This document shows positions 1-8,269 of a DNA stretch of 64,000 nt, piece after piece. The DNA comes from Sphingobacterium sp. UBA5670 (GTDB taxonomy: Bacteria; Bacteroidota; Bacteroidia; Sphingobacteriales; Sphingobacteriaceae): assembly GCF_002420705.1 (NCBI RefSeq), contig NZ_DIIM01000032.1, positions 57,814 through 121,813 of the forward strand, given 5' to 3'. The position numbers and the translations under genes are program-made. The notes beneath the pieces are model-generated. The model was not told the origin of the DNA. It was given only the letters and a program-made list of their open reading frames with translations, and made no database searches. How positions within the stretch are numbered: the first letter of the stretch is position 1; every line of letters starts with the position of its first letter.

Positions 1-931
1 TCAGGCTATTCAAGAAGAAGCTAAGGCAGTAGCTGCTTTAGCCCAATATATTGACGATGATTTTGTTACCGTTGTCGATCGTATTTTAAATTTGCAAGGT
101 AGGGTGATCGTAACTGGAATTGGCAAAAGCGCCATTATTGCACAAAAGATAGTTGCAACGCTAAATTCGACCGGTACACCATCGATCTTCATGCACGCAG
201 CCGATGCTATTCATGGAGATTTAGGCATTATCCAGCAAAATGATTTAATTATTGCTATCTCCAAAAGTGGCAACACACCTGAGATTAAAATCCTTGTCCC
301 TTTCTTAAAGCAAACAAAGAATGTATTGGTGGCTTTGGTCGGAAACACCGAATCCTATCTAGCCAAAAATGCGGATTATATCTTGAATACCACGGTTGAG
401 AAAGAAGCTTGTCCCAACAATCTCGCTCCCACCTCGAGCACAACCGCTCAATTAGCGATGGGCGATGCTTTGGCCGTTGTATTACAAGAATGTCGTGATT
501 TTACAGACCAAGATTTTGCAAAATATCATCCTGGTGGAGCGTTAGGAAAAAAATTATATTTGCGGGTCGGCGATTTATCCGATCAGAACGGCAAACCTAG
601 TGTCCAACCACAAGCCACAGTAAGTGATATCATCATCACCATAACACAGTTTAGACTGGGAGCTGTCGCCGTGTTGGATGGTGACCACATACTTGGCATC
701 ATCACCGACGGTGATATCCGTCGTATGCTAGAGAAGCACACTGATTTAACAGCGATCACGGCGGCTGATATTATGGGCAGATCACCCAAAATTATCGACA
801 AGCATGAGCTCGCAGCAAATGCATTGCATATCATGCGAGAAAATAATATTACACAGCTATTAGTATCCGACAAAGGGCATTATGATGGTATAATCCACAT
901 ACAAGATCTGCTAAAAGAAGGTATAATATAA
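1..931 (+). CDS. kdsD: Arabinose-5-phosphate isomerase (KpsF/GutQ/KdsD family), 5' end cut by window
   Basis: The enzyme interconverts ribulose-5-phosphate and arabinose-5-phosphate, the first step toward Kdo for the LPS inner core. The reading frame is open from base 2, giving 309 codons, so only about ten N-terminal residues are likely missing. The N-terminal SIS domain shows VTGIGKSAIIAQKI and the ISKSGNTPEI sugar-phosphate loop, followed by the typical PTSSTTAQLAMGDALA segment and FAKYHPGGALGK. The C-terminal third holds two CBS domains, with GIITDGDIRR in the first and a second ending near GIIHIQDLL. A TTG at 92 could be read as a start but lies inside the SIS domain, so it is not the true start. 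The family assignment is firm; the exact sugar specificity is inferred. Confidence 0.93.
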   Translation, partial: QAIQEEAKAVAALAQYIDDDFVTVVDRILNLQGRVIVTGIGKSAIIAQKIVATLNSTGTPSIFMHAADAIHGDLGIIQQNDLIIAISKSGNTPEIKILVPFLKQTKNVLVALVGNTESYLAKNADYILNTTVEKEACPNNLAPTSSTTAQLAMGDALAVVLQECRDFTDQDFAKYHPGGALGKKLYLRVGDLSDQNGKPSVQPQATVSDIIITITQFRLGAVAVLDGDHILGIITDGDIRRMLEKHTDLTAITAADIMGRSPKIIDKHELAANALHIMRENNITQLLVSDKGHYDGIIHIQDLLKEGII

Positions 932-975
932 CTGTAATAAAGTTGTTAGATGTAAAATAAATTGGTAATAAATAT

Positions 976-983
976 TACATTTG
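976..983 (+). promoter_or_regulatory. Candidate -7 promoter element (TACATTTG)
   Basis: TACATTTG matches the Bacteroidota -7 consensus TAnnTTTG exactly and lies about 45 bases before the start codon at 1030. I see no good -33 TTTG at the usual spacing, so this is a moderate call. Confidence 0.42.
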
Positions 984-1029
984 GCATATCAGTTGTACTG
1001 TTTTAATCGTAAAGTAATATATTAGAAGC

Positions 1030-1404
1030 ATGAAAAAGTATATAGCAATCTTAGCAGTAATCATTTCCTTTATCGGTTTTTCATCTATGCAGGCCGGACA
1101 AGGAGAGTTTAAATTTGAAAAAGAGACACATGATTTTGGCAAAATTCCTGCCGGTACACCCGTTTCGTATAATTTTAAGTTTTCAAATACCGGCAGTGAG
1201 CCGATTATCATTTCAAACGTTGTGCCTACCTGTGGCTGCTCTGTAGCAGAATTCACAAAGACGCCAATTAAACCAGGAGAAAGCGGCACAATTAAAGTGA
1301 CTTATAATGCGGCAGCGAAAGCCCCTTTCACGAAAAGCTTCACCGTCCAATCAAACACCAAGACTCCGGTAAAAACACTCTATATTAAGGGTATTGTAGA
1401 ATAA
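1030..1404 (+). CDS. DUF1573 exported protein
   Basis: This is a 124-residue protein with an N-terminal hydrophobic signal sequence (residues 2-22, ending near SMQA). It is followed by one Ig-like ASPM/DUF1573-type domain that starts FEKETHDFGKIPAG and carries the conserved CGCSVAEF motif near residue 65. The domain then runs through IKPGESGTIKVTYN and closes with LYIKGIVE. Proteins of this kind are very common in Bacteroidota and are expected in the periplasm or at the surface; no biochemical role can be read from the sequence. It has a candidate promoter at 976 and its own terminator at 1419, so it is probably monocistronic. Confidence 0.88.
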   Translation: MKKYIAILAVIISFIGFSSMQAGQGEFKFEKETHDFGKIPAGTPVSYNFKFSNTGSEPIIISNVVPTCGCSVAEFTKTPIKPGESGTIKVTYNAAAKAPFTKSFTVQSNTKTPVKTLYIKGIVE

Positions 1405-1418
1405 ACAATTGTGTAAAT

Positions 1419-1460
1419 AAAACGAAAAAAGCCACATGATCATGTGGCTTTTTTCGTTTT
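1419..1460. terminator. Perfect 42-bp palindromic terminator
   Basis: The two 21-base arms (1419-1439 and 1440-1460) are exact reverse complements, with GCCACATGA/TCATGTGGC at the centre and A/T-rich outer arms. It sits 15 bases after the DUF1573 stop. The A-tract and T-tract flanks would let it act in both directions. Confidence 0.85.
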
Positions 1461-1501
1461 ATTTTGGTTAGCTTTGCACTACTAATTTTAAAAAAACTAT
1501 A

Positions 1502-2701
1502 ATGCCAGTAATATCAGAAAAAGGGCTGAATATGCCTGCGTCACCTATTAGGAAGTTGACGCCATATGCTGATCAAGCAAAAAAAGAAGGTAAAAAGATA
1601 TACCACCTCAATATCGGACAACCTGACATACAAACACCTGAAATTATGCTTAATGCTTTGAAAAATATACAGTTCAAAGTATGGGCTTATACGCCATCTG
1701 AAGGTACAGCCTCTTATCGGAACAAATTAGCGGAATATTATAACAAACTAAATTATAATATTGAGCCAACAGATATATTAGTAACGAATGGCGGTTCGGA
1801 AGCGATTACAATCGCCATGCAAGCCTGTTTAAATGAAGGGGAAGAGATCATCATCCCTGAACCATTTTATGCGAATTACAACGGCTTTGCCTGCTCTTCA
1901 GATGTTGTTATCAAGCCAATCATGTCCTATATTGAAAGTGGATTTGCATTGCCTTCTATCGCTGAATTTGAAAAAGTAATCACTCCCAAAACAAAAGCGA
2001 TATGTATCTGTAATCCAAATAACCCTACCGGTTACCTCTATTCCAGAGCAGAACTAGAAGCACTTCGTGAACTTTGCTTAAAATATGATCTTTACCTTTT
2101 CTCGGATGAAGCTTATCGCGAATTCTGCTATGACGGTAGAGAATTTATTTCCCCAATGCATTTAGAAGGACTTGAAAATAATGTCGTTATTTTTGATACG
2201 GTATCTAAACGTTACTCGGCTTGCGGTGCGCGTATTGGATGTATCATTACCAAAAATAAAGAGCTGTATCAGACTGCACTTAAATTTGCACAAGCGCGCT
2301 TAAGCCCTTCGTTGGAAGGTCAAATTGCGGGTGAAGCTGCTGTTGATACACCAGACAGTTATTTTGAAGCGGTATCCAAAGAATATACAGCAAGAAGAGA
2401 TACCCTCGTAAAAGGACTTAACGCCATTGAAGGAGTTTACTCTCCTAACCCGGGTGGTGCTTTTTACGTCGTAGCTAAATTACCGATTGACAATGCCGAC
2501 AAATTCTGCCAATGGATGCTGGAAGAATTTTCTTATAACAATGAAACGGTCATGATGGCTCCAGCTACTGGCTTTTATAGCACGGAGGGCGCCGGAATAA
2601 ATGAAGTACGCCTGGCCTATGTATTGAATCAGGATGATCTTAAAAACGCCTTAGTTTGCTTGGAAAAAGCACTCCAAGTGTATCCGGGACGTACAAATTA
2701 A
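1502..2701 (+). CDS. Class I/II PLP-dependent aminotransferase
   Basis: The 399-residue protein has the fold type I aminotransferase layout. Visible landmarks are LNIGQPDIQTPE near the N-terminus, TNGGSEAI, the substrate and cofactor segment CNPNNPTGYLYS, SDEAYREF, and the PLP lysine in DTVSKRYSACGARIG (Lys236). It closes with a GGAFY-containing small domain. The family moves amino groups between amino acids and 2-oxo acids, aspartate/2-oxoglutarate being typical, but the exact substrate cannot be read from sequence. Its start follows the palindromic terminator by about 40 bases, so it is transcribed separately from the upstream gene. Confidence 0.9.
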   Translation: MPVISEKGLNMPASPIRKLTPYADQAKKEGKKIYHLNIGQPDIQTPEIMLNALKNIQFKVWAYTPSEGTASYRNKLAEYYNKLNYNIEPTDILVTNGGSEAITIAMQACLNEGEEIIIPEPFYANYNGFACSSDVVIKPIMSYIESGFALPSIAEFEKVITPKTKAICICNPNNPTGYLYSRAELEALRELCLKYDLYLFSDEAYREFCYDGREFISPMHLEGLENNVVIFDTVSKRYSACGARIGCIITKNKELYQTALKFAQARLSPSLEGQIAGEAAVDTPDSYFEAVSKEYTARRDTLVKGLNAIEGVYSPNPGGAFYVVAKLPIDNADKFCQWMLEEFSYNNETVMMAPATGFYSTEGAGINEVRLAYVLNQDDLKNALVCLEKALQVYPGRTN

Positions 2702-2721
2702 TAACAAGACTAAAGCACTTA

Positions 2722-2757
2722 CGGAAGGCGGTACATACATGTTCCGCCTTTTTCTTT
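2722..2757 (+). terminator. Rho-independent terminator after the aminotransferase
   Basis: The stem AAGGCGG (2725-2731) pairs with CCGCCTT (2744-2750) across a 12-base loop and is followed by TTTCTTTTTT. Confidence 0.75.
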
Positions 2758-2864
2758 TTTCATAATTCCTTCCCATAAACTCCTATTCTATTTGCTATTT
2801 TAAAAAAAACAAAACAAACTTTTGAAGCATCTTGTTCTTATTGTAGTAACCAAAGAGATTTCAT

Positions 2865-3158
2865 ATGGATAAATTGAAGAAATTCCAATTGATGGAAAAA
2901 ATAGCAAGAGAATTAGAAGATGTCAGAAATAGTCAACAAGCTGTTTTGGAAAAAATAGGCAAAATCGAAGTTGATAACATTGAACTCGGCGATAAGAATA
3001 TTGAAAAAACAATTCCTGATATCTATCAACGTACAGCAGATAATTCAGATGCTATCAAAGCTCTTCTGGAATCTTTTCAAGAGCAGACGGCAGAATTCGG
3101 AGAGAAAAACAATGTTGGAAAATTATTGGAACAACAGCAGATCAATAGCGTAAAATAG
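2865..3158 (+). CDS. Small coiled-coil protein, function unknown
   Basis: This 97-residue acidic, Glu/Lys/Gln-rich protein has heptad-like spacing of hydrophobic residues through most of its length, for example KLKKFQLMEKIARELEDV. There is no signal peptide, membrane segment, cysteine or recognisable domain. It has its own upstream gap of about 160 bases and a strong downstream terminator, which argues for a real gene. I do not recognise the family; a small cytoplasmic oligomeric or adaptor protein is all that can be said. Confidence 0.68.
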   Translation: MDKLKKFQLMEKIARELEDVRNSQQAVLEKIGKIEVDNIELGDKNIEKTIPDIYQRTADNSDAIKALLESFQEQTAEFGEKNNVGKLLEQQQINSVK

Positions 3159-3163
3159 CTAGA

Positions 3164-3204
3164 AAAAAGAAGGCCGATTACATAATCGGCCTTCTTTTTT
3201 TGTT
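3164..3204. terminator. Bidirectional terminator between convergent genes
   Basis: GAAGGCCGATTA pairs with TAATCGGCCTTC around a 3-base loop. It is preceded by an A-tract and followed by a run of seven T. It serves the coiled-coil gene on plus and cmk on minus. Confidence 0.9.
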
Positions 3205-3900
3205 TTAAGATAGGGCTTTTGCAGCCTTAGCTTTTAAATACTCTTCTTCAACAAAGTGAAGCTGTTGTTCAGGTGTCAGGTTTGAATTGTCCAAAACAAT
3301 CGCATCTTCAGCTTGTCGCAATGGACTTTCCGCACGCGTACTGTCGATACGGTCACGTGTAGCTAGATTTTCGACGACTTCTTCTAAAGTCACGTCCTCT
3401 CCTTTTTCCGTCAGCTCCAGATAACGCCTCGCAGCACGTACTTTGGGATCTGCCGTCATAAAAATCTTCAGATCAGCATCTGGAAACACAGTAGTACCGA
3501 TATCGCGGCCATCCATAATAATATTCCGTCTGCTGCCCAATTTTTGCTGCTGGGCAACCATCGCAAGCCGAACTGCTCTGATTGCGCTCACATCACTGAC
3601 CTTATCCGAAATATACATTTGACGGATCTCTTCCGAGATATCCTCATCATTGAGATGGATCTCCGTTTTTATTGCGTTTGGGATAAAATCAATATGGATA
3701 TCTTTCAGTGCATTTTCGATTGCTTCTTGATCATCCAGCGCTATTTCATGTCGGATAAAATAGAGTGTGACTGCCCGATACATAGCTCCGCTATCAATAA
3801 AAGCAAACTTCAGCTTTTTTGCCAAAGCTTTTGCCAGTGTACTCTTACCGCAGGAAGAAAAACCATCTATGGCGATAATAAAATTGTGATGTCCACTCAT
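3205..3900 (-). CDS. cmk: Cytidylate kinase
   Basis: The enzyme phosphorylates CMP and dCMP to the diphosphates using ATP. The 231-residue protein opens with a P-loop, GFSSCGKS (residues 13-20), followed by FIDSGAMYRAVTL, the MDGRDIGTTVFPDADLKIF segment and the Arg-rich lid with AARRYLEL and RDRIDSTR. Length and motif order match bacterial Cmk. Its ATG overlaps the stop of the upstream hypothetical gene (TAATG), which shows translational coupling in a topA-hypothetical-cmk operon. Confidence 0.95.
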   Translation of the reverse strand: MSGHHNFIIAIDGFSSCGKSTLAKALAKKLKFAFIDSGAMYRAVTLYFIRHEIALDDQEAIENALKDIHIDFIPNAIKTEIHLNDEDISEEIRQMYISDKVSDVSAIRAVRLAMVAQQQKLGSRRNIIMDGRDIGTTVFPDADLKIFMTADPKVRAARRYLELTEKGEDVTLEEVVENLATRDRIDSTRAESPLRQAEDAIVLDNSNLTPEQQLHFVEEEYLKAKAAKALS

Positions 3901-4313
3901 TATTCGTTTCCTCCTATGACTACACCTGGACGATTGACCAAAGGAACCTTAGTCAGGTTACCATCTACAATGCTTTCGGGTAAAAAGATATATTTTTTAT
4001 CGTAAATAATATTATCAATATAAAAACTCAACCAATATTCATTTGTCAGCCCGAATACTTGTTCATCGATCGCTTCAACGCGATCAAAAGATTTAGCTTC
4101 TATATTTCCTATAAAATGACGCAAAGTCGTTGTTGTTACTTGTCGACCATCCTTTTCGCCATAACCTTTTGAGCTTATCAGCACATTCTGAATGGCAATA
4201 TTCTTGTCGTTGATAACATAGACAGTCCAATTTTTCATCTCCACGGTCTCACCTTCCAAAACAACGGCGATCATAATGTCCTTGACAATATTTTCAGGCA
4301 AATCTGCTTTCAT
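3900..4313 (-). CDS. Hypothetical protein between topA and cmk
   Basis: The 137-residue protein is predicted cytoplasmic, with no signal peptide or membrane segment. It is rich in beta-forming stretches (IMIAVVLEG, WTVYVINDKNIAIQNVLISSKGYG) and has no cysteines. I do not recognise a named domain. It starts 2 bases after the topA stop and its own stop overlaps the cmk start, so it is clearly cotranscribed and coupled to both. Its tight coupling to topA and cmk argues for a real and probably conserved gene, but not for a particular function. Confidence 0.8.
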   Translation of the reverse strand: MKADLPENIVKDIMIAVVLEGETVEMKNWTVYVINDKNIAIQNVLISSKGYGEKDGRQVTTTTLRHFIGNIEAKSFDRVEAIDEQVFGLTNEYWLSFYIDNIIYDKKYIFLPESIVDGNLTKVPLVNRPGVVIGGNE

Positions 4314-4315
4314 GC

Positions 4316-6715
4316 TTATTTAGACTTTGTAGTTTTCTTAGCAGGAGCTTTCTTCGCTGTAGTCTTTTTTACGGCAGCCTTCTTTTCTGTCGATTTTGCT
4401 TTGTTCCCTTTCCCTTTCGGTGCATCCGCTTCAGCCCATTGCAGCACATCGGCATAGGTGATTTTTTCAATCTCTATTCCTTTAGGAATTTTCAGATTTT
4501 GCTTGCCAAAACGAATAAATGGTCCCCAGCGTCCCTGCTCGATCTGAGCATCCGGATTTTCATCAAAAACCCGAATAACTTTCTCGATATCTTTTTGACG
4601 TTTGTCTTTGATAATCTGTATGGCCTCTTCTTCTGTTACATCCAAAGGATCGATACCTTTTGGTAACGAATAAAAGGCTGAATTGTGACGGATATAAGGT
4701 CCAAATCGTCCCACAGCAACCGTCATTTCCTTGTCTTCAAATAAACCGACTTTTTTCGGTAATTTGAACAGTTCCATGGCATCTTCAAAAGTAATGGTTT
4801 CGATCATCTGTCCCTTCCGCAAAGAGGCGAAACGTGGTTTTTCCTCGTCGTCAGGGGAACCAATCTGTACCAGCGGACCGAACTTACCAATACGCACCGA
4901 AACTGGCTTACCGGAAACCGGATCAACACCAAGCTCACGCTCGTTATTTGCGCGATCAGCATTTACCAAAGTATCTTCAACTTCAGAATGAAATGGGCCA
5001 TAGAAATCGTGCAGCATTTTTGTCCATTCGGTCAATCCATGTGCGATATCATCAAACTCTTTTTCCACGTTAGCGGTAAAATGAAAATCCACAATACCGT
5101 TGAAATGTTCAACCAAAAAATCATTCACCACAACACCGATATCCGTTGGAAACATTTTTCCTTTCTCGGCACCAGTGATTTCGGTTTTTGTTACCGCTGT
5201 TAATTCCGCATCCTTTAATGTCAGCACACGGTAATCGCGCGATTTACCTTCACGCTCTTCCTTTATAACATAACCGCGGTTTTGAATCGTTGAAATTGTA
5301 GGTGCGTAGGTTGAAGGTCGGCCAATTCCCAGTTCCTCCAATTTTTTCACCAAAGCCGCTTCCGTATAACGTGCCGGAGGTCGAGTAAAACGCTCCGTTG
5401 CCGACATATTTTTCAAAGTCAATGGCATACCAACGGCTAATGGCGGAAGAATAGCATTGTCACTATCTTCGTCCATCGCATTGTCTTGATCGTCATCCAA
5501 GGATTCCATGTAAACTTTCAAGAATCCATCAAACTTCATAACCTCTCCCGAAGCATTCAAATCTTCGGTGCGGGTGGAGATGTCGATCTTTGCCAATGTA
5601 CGTTCAAATTCCGCCTCACTCATTTGGGACGCAATTGCTCTTTTCCAAATAAGCTCGTATAATCTTTTTTCGGATGCATCACCGTCAATGGTGTGCTCAG
5701 AGAAATAAGTAGGACGAATAGCTTCGTGCGCCTCTTGTGCACCCGATGTTTTTGTTTTATATTTTCTGACCTTATGGTACTGGTTACCATAAGCCGATTT
5801 GATTTCCTTTTCAGCAGCTTCAATTGCCGTATCACTCAAGTTAACAGAATCGGTACGCATATAAGTGATTCGTCCGGATTCATACAGTCTTTGAGCAACC
5901 TGCATGGTGCGGGCAACCGAAAACCCAAGTTTTCTACTTGCTTCCTGCTGTAATGTTGATGTTGTAAATGGTGCCGCTGGTGAACGTTTTGCAGGTTTTG
6001 TTTCCAGGTTTTTTACAGAAAACAGCGCTGCTTTACAATCTTCCAAAAATTTGGTCGCCTCTGCTTCTGTTGCAAAACGCTGCGGAAGCTCAGCCTTGAA
6101 ACTATCTTTAACTTTTCCCGTATGGAAAAAAGCAACGATCTTAAAAGCCGCTTCGGGTTCAAATTTATTGATTTCACGCTCGCGATCTACAATCAAACGA
6201 ACTGCAACAGATTGCACTCGCCCAGCAGATAAGGAAGGTTTCACCTTTTTCCATAGAACCGGCGATAATTCAAAACCGACCAATCGATCCAATACCCTTC
6301 GCGCCTGTTGGGCGTTCACGAGGTTATAATCTATTTTACGCGGATTGTCAATAGCCTTTAGAATAGCAGGCTTTGTAATCTCGTGAAACACAATTCTTTT
6401 TGTGCTTTCATCTTTTAATCCCAAAGTCTCAAATAAGTGCCATGAAATAGCCTCTCCTTCGCGGTCCTCATCGGACGCTAACCAAACGGTTTCTGCAGCT
6501 TTAGCCAATTTCTTCAGTTCACTGACAACCGCCTTTTTATCGGAGGGAACTTCATACTTTTGTTCGAAATTCTTTTCGGTATCAATTGCATCATCGGTTT
6601 TCACCAAGTCGCGAATATGTCCATAACTTGACTTGACCAAAAAATCCTTTCCTAAATATCCTTCTATCGTTTTCGCTTTCGCTGGAGACTCAACTATCAA
6701 TAAATTTTTCGCCAT
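4316..6715 (-). CDS. topA: DNA topoisomerase I (type IA)
   Basis: This enzyme relaxes negative supercoils by transient cleavage of one strand. The 799-residue protein begins with a Toprim domain (NLLIVESPAKAKTIEGYLG, and the acidic DEDREGEA motif near residue 80). The catalytic core has SAGRVQSVAVRL and the active-site tyrosine in GRITYMRTDS (Tyr285). The C-terminal part carries Toprim C-terminal repeats recognisable by GKFGPLVQIG, GRFGPYIRHN and GRWGPFIRFG; no Cys4 zinc fingers are present. It ends in a Lys/Ala-rich tail (about residues 765-799) that would bind DNA by charge. It is the first gene of the operon with the hypothetical protein and cmk. Confidence 0.97.
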   Translation of the reverse strand: MAKNLLIVESPAKAKTIEGYLGKDFLVKSSYGHIRDLVKTDDAIDTEKNFEQKYEVPSDKKAVVSELKKLAKAAETVWLASDEDREGEAISWHLFETLGLKDESTKRIVFHEITKPAILKAIDNPRKIDYNLVNAQQARRVLDRLVGFELSPVLWKKVKPSLSAGRVQSVAVRLIVDREREINKFEPEAAFKIVAFFHTGKVKDSFKAELPQRFATEAEATKFLEDCKAALFSVKNLETKPAKRSPAAPFTTSTLQQEASRKLGFSVARTMQVAQRLYESGRITYMRTDSVNLSDTAIEAAEKEIKSAYGNQYHKVRKYKTKTSGAQEAHEAIRPTYFSEHTIDGDASEKRLYELIWKRAIASQMSEAEFERTLAKIDISTRTEDLNASGEVMKFDGFLKVYMESLDDDQDNAMDEDSDNAILPPLAVGMPLTLKNMSATERFTRPPARYTEAALVKKLEELGIGRPSTYAPTISTIQNRGYVIKEEREGKSRDYRVLTLKDAELTAVTKTEITGAEKGKMFPTDIGVVVNDFLVEHFNGIVDFHFTANVEKEFDDIAHGLTEWTKMLHDFYGPFHSEVEDTLVNADRANNERELGVDPVSGKPVSVRIGKFGPLVQIGSPDDEEKPRFASLRKGQMIETITFEDAMELFKLPKKVGLFEDKEMTVAVGRFGPYIRHNSAFYSLPKGIDPLDVTEEEAIQIIKDKRQKDIEKVIRVFDENPDAQIEQGRWGPFIRFGKQNLKIPKGIEIEKITYADVLQWAEADAPKGKGNKAKSTEKKAAVKKTTAKKAPAKKTTKSK

Positions 6716-7246
6716 CTAATTTGAGATTTGTGCAAATAAAGGGAATTCTGAAAGGAATGACAATAATTTCTTGCAAAAAAGACAAAAAAAATAGATTTCA
6801 TGTCGTTAATTAAGAAATTTATCTATTGACAAAGGACCGAATAACGGAGTTGAGTTCAGCACATAGGAGCAACGAACGGAGATCAAATAGGAATCAACTT
6901 CCTGTTTTATACAGTGCTTGTTCAGTGATCGTTCAGTGCTTGCTCAGTTCGGATTGAAGAATAACTGAATGATCACTGTCTAAAAATTGATTAAAAATTG
7001 AGACTAGTGATAACTTGATACGAAGATGTACCATTTCGTCAGACCACCTTCACGCTAGAATAAAAATGAGTGCCCATTCAAAAATCGTACGTTGGTAAAT
7101 TTCTTAGCAAACATTTTGGCGGTAATAACCATTTAAAGTTTTTCTTCAAACGAGCTCGGCTTAGAAGTAAAATATATATATGTATATTCGCCTATTCAAA
7201 AGGGCAATATATTAAAACTCCCCTATTTTGTTTAAATATTTTAATA
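6716..7246. other. Divergent intergenic region topA / GDPD
   Basis: This 531-base stretch contains the start regions of topA (minus) and the GDPD lipoprotein (plus). I see no coding potential beyond a weak N-terminal extension of the GDPD frame from 7070. It holds an 11-bp-period repeat block (6912-6955), an inverted repeat reaching to 6978, and an 11-bp direct repeat based on TAAAAATTGA (6981-7002). No clear promoter consensus was found. Confidence 0.6.
6912..6978. repeat. 11-bp tandem imperfect repeats with an inverted copy
   Basis: Four consecutive 11-base units read CAGTGCTTGTT, CAGTGATCGTT, CAGTGCTTGCT and CAGTTCGGATT (6912-6955). The segment CAGTGATCGTTCAGT (6923-6937) is matched in inverted orientation by ACTGAATGATCACTG (6964-6978) at 14 of 15 positions. 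The second unit, CAGTGATCGTT, recurs exactly at 17017-17027 before the MBL gene. Confidence 0.65.
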
Positions 7247-8161
7247 ATGAAAAGAAGTCTTCTCAGAATTGCCTTTTGGGGCACGTTATTACCATTTGTA
7301 TCTTGTTCAGTTATGAAAGATTCAGCAAAGTCAAATTCAGACAATTTCCCTAAACTTAGTCTGGAAGCACATCGCGGTGGTCGCGGCCTATATCCTGAAG
7401 AGTCTATCGCGGCCATGAAAAATGCAATAGATCTCACAAAGGTGACCACACTGGAAATGGATTGCCACATTACCAAAGACCGTAAGGTTGTTGTCTTTCA
7501 CGACGATTATCTTAACCCAAAATTTGTATTGAAACCCAATGGCGCCGAAATTTCTGACAAAGATAAACCGCTGAGAATTTATGATATGCTTTATAAAGAT
7601 CTGATTAAATACGATATCGGATCGAAATTTTATAAAGAGTTTCCTGAACAGAAAAAACAGGTTACACGTATAGCAAAACTATCAGACCTTATTGATAGTA
7701 CTGAAGCCTACGCAAGTGTAAAAAGGAAAGCCCCGATGTTTTATAATATCGAGGTGAAGAGTAAGGAAGATAAAGATGGTATTTTCCATCCAAGGGTAGA
7801 AGAATTTGTGGACCTTATGGTGCAGGTAATCACCGATAAGAAAATTGCTTCACGAACCGTCATCCAATCTTTCGACAGTAGAGCTATAAAATATCTACAC
7901 AAAGCGTATCCTCAAATCAAAGTTTCCTATCTTATTGATGCAAACTATACTAAAAGTGTGGGGCAAACAATTACAGATTTAGGTTTTACACCTTTTATTA
8001 TAAGTCCACACTATAAGATAGCTACGCGCGATTTTATAACGCAGTGTCATAAAGCGGAAATCAAGGTTATTCCGTGGACAGTCAATACAAAAGACGAGAT
8101 AGAGCAGCTGAAGGCCGTAAAGGTTGATGGAATTATAAGCGACTACCCCAATCTGTTTTAA
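7247..8161 (+). CDS. Glycerophosphodiester phosphodiesterase, lipoprotein
   Basis: The family hydrolyses glycerophosphodiesters to glycerol-3-phosphate and an alcohol. I chose the ATG at 7247 (304 residues) because it gives a clean lipoprotein signal, MKRSLLRIAFWGTLLPFVSC, with the lipobox cysteine at residue 20; a longer frame from 7070 only adds non-signal sequence. The GDPD barrel opens with LEAHRGGRGLYPEES, then EMDCHITKDRKVVVFHDD with the conserved acidic and histidine residues, and later FYNIEVKS. It closes with VIPWTVNTKDEIEQL and DGIISDYP. The protein is likely anchored in a membrane facing the periplasm or outside. It converges on the patatin gene. Confidence 0.92.
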   Translation: MKRSLLRIAFWGTLLPFVSCSVMKDSAKSNSDNFPKLSLEAHRGGRGLYPEESIAAMKNAIDLTKVTTLEMDCHITKDRKVVVFHDDYLNPKFVLKPNGAEISDKDKPLRIYDMLYKDLIKYDIGSKFYKEFPEQKKQVTRIAKLSDLIDSTEAYASVKRKAPMFYNIEVKSKEDKDGIFHPRVEEFVDLMVQVITDKKIASRTVIQSFDSRAIKYLHKAYPQIKVSYLIDANYTKSVGQTITDLGFTPFIISPHYKIATRDFITQCHKAEIKVIPWTVNTKDEIEQLKAVKVDGIISDYPNLF

Positions 8162-8269
8162 CGAACAGATTGCTTGTTTCACTTAAAATAAATAAATAAA
8201 TAAGTTCCAGAGCATCTCAATGTCGGGAGAAACCAAGTCAAAGCAAAGCAGTTCGCTGATAGCTCGCAA

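Noticed and set aside
3544..4005. 153-codon plus-strand frame opposite cmk
   Set aside because: Antisense shadow of cmk and the neighbouring hypothetical gene.
5904..6329. 141-codon plus-strand frame inside topA
   Set aside because: Antisense to conserved topoisomerase motifs, with Ser/Arg-rich shadow composition.
6912..6955. CRISPR-like array reading of the 11-bp repeats
   Set aside because: Units are contiguous and far too short, with no spacers and no cas genes in the window.
7070..7246. N-terminal extension of the GDPD gene from an upstream ATG
   Set aside because: It would bury the clear lipoprotein signal that starts at 7247 inside the protein.
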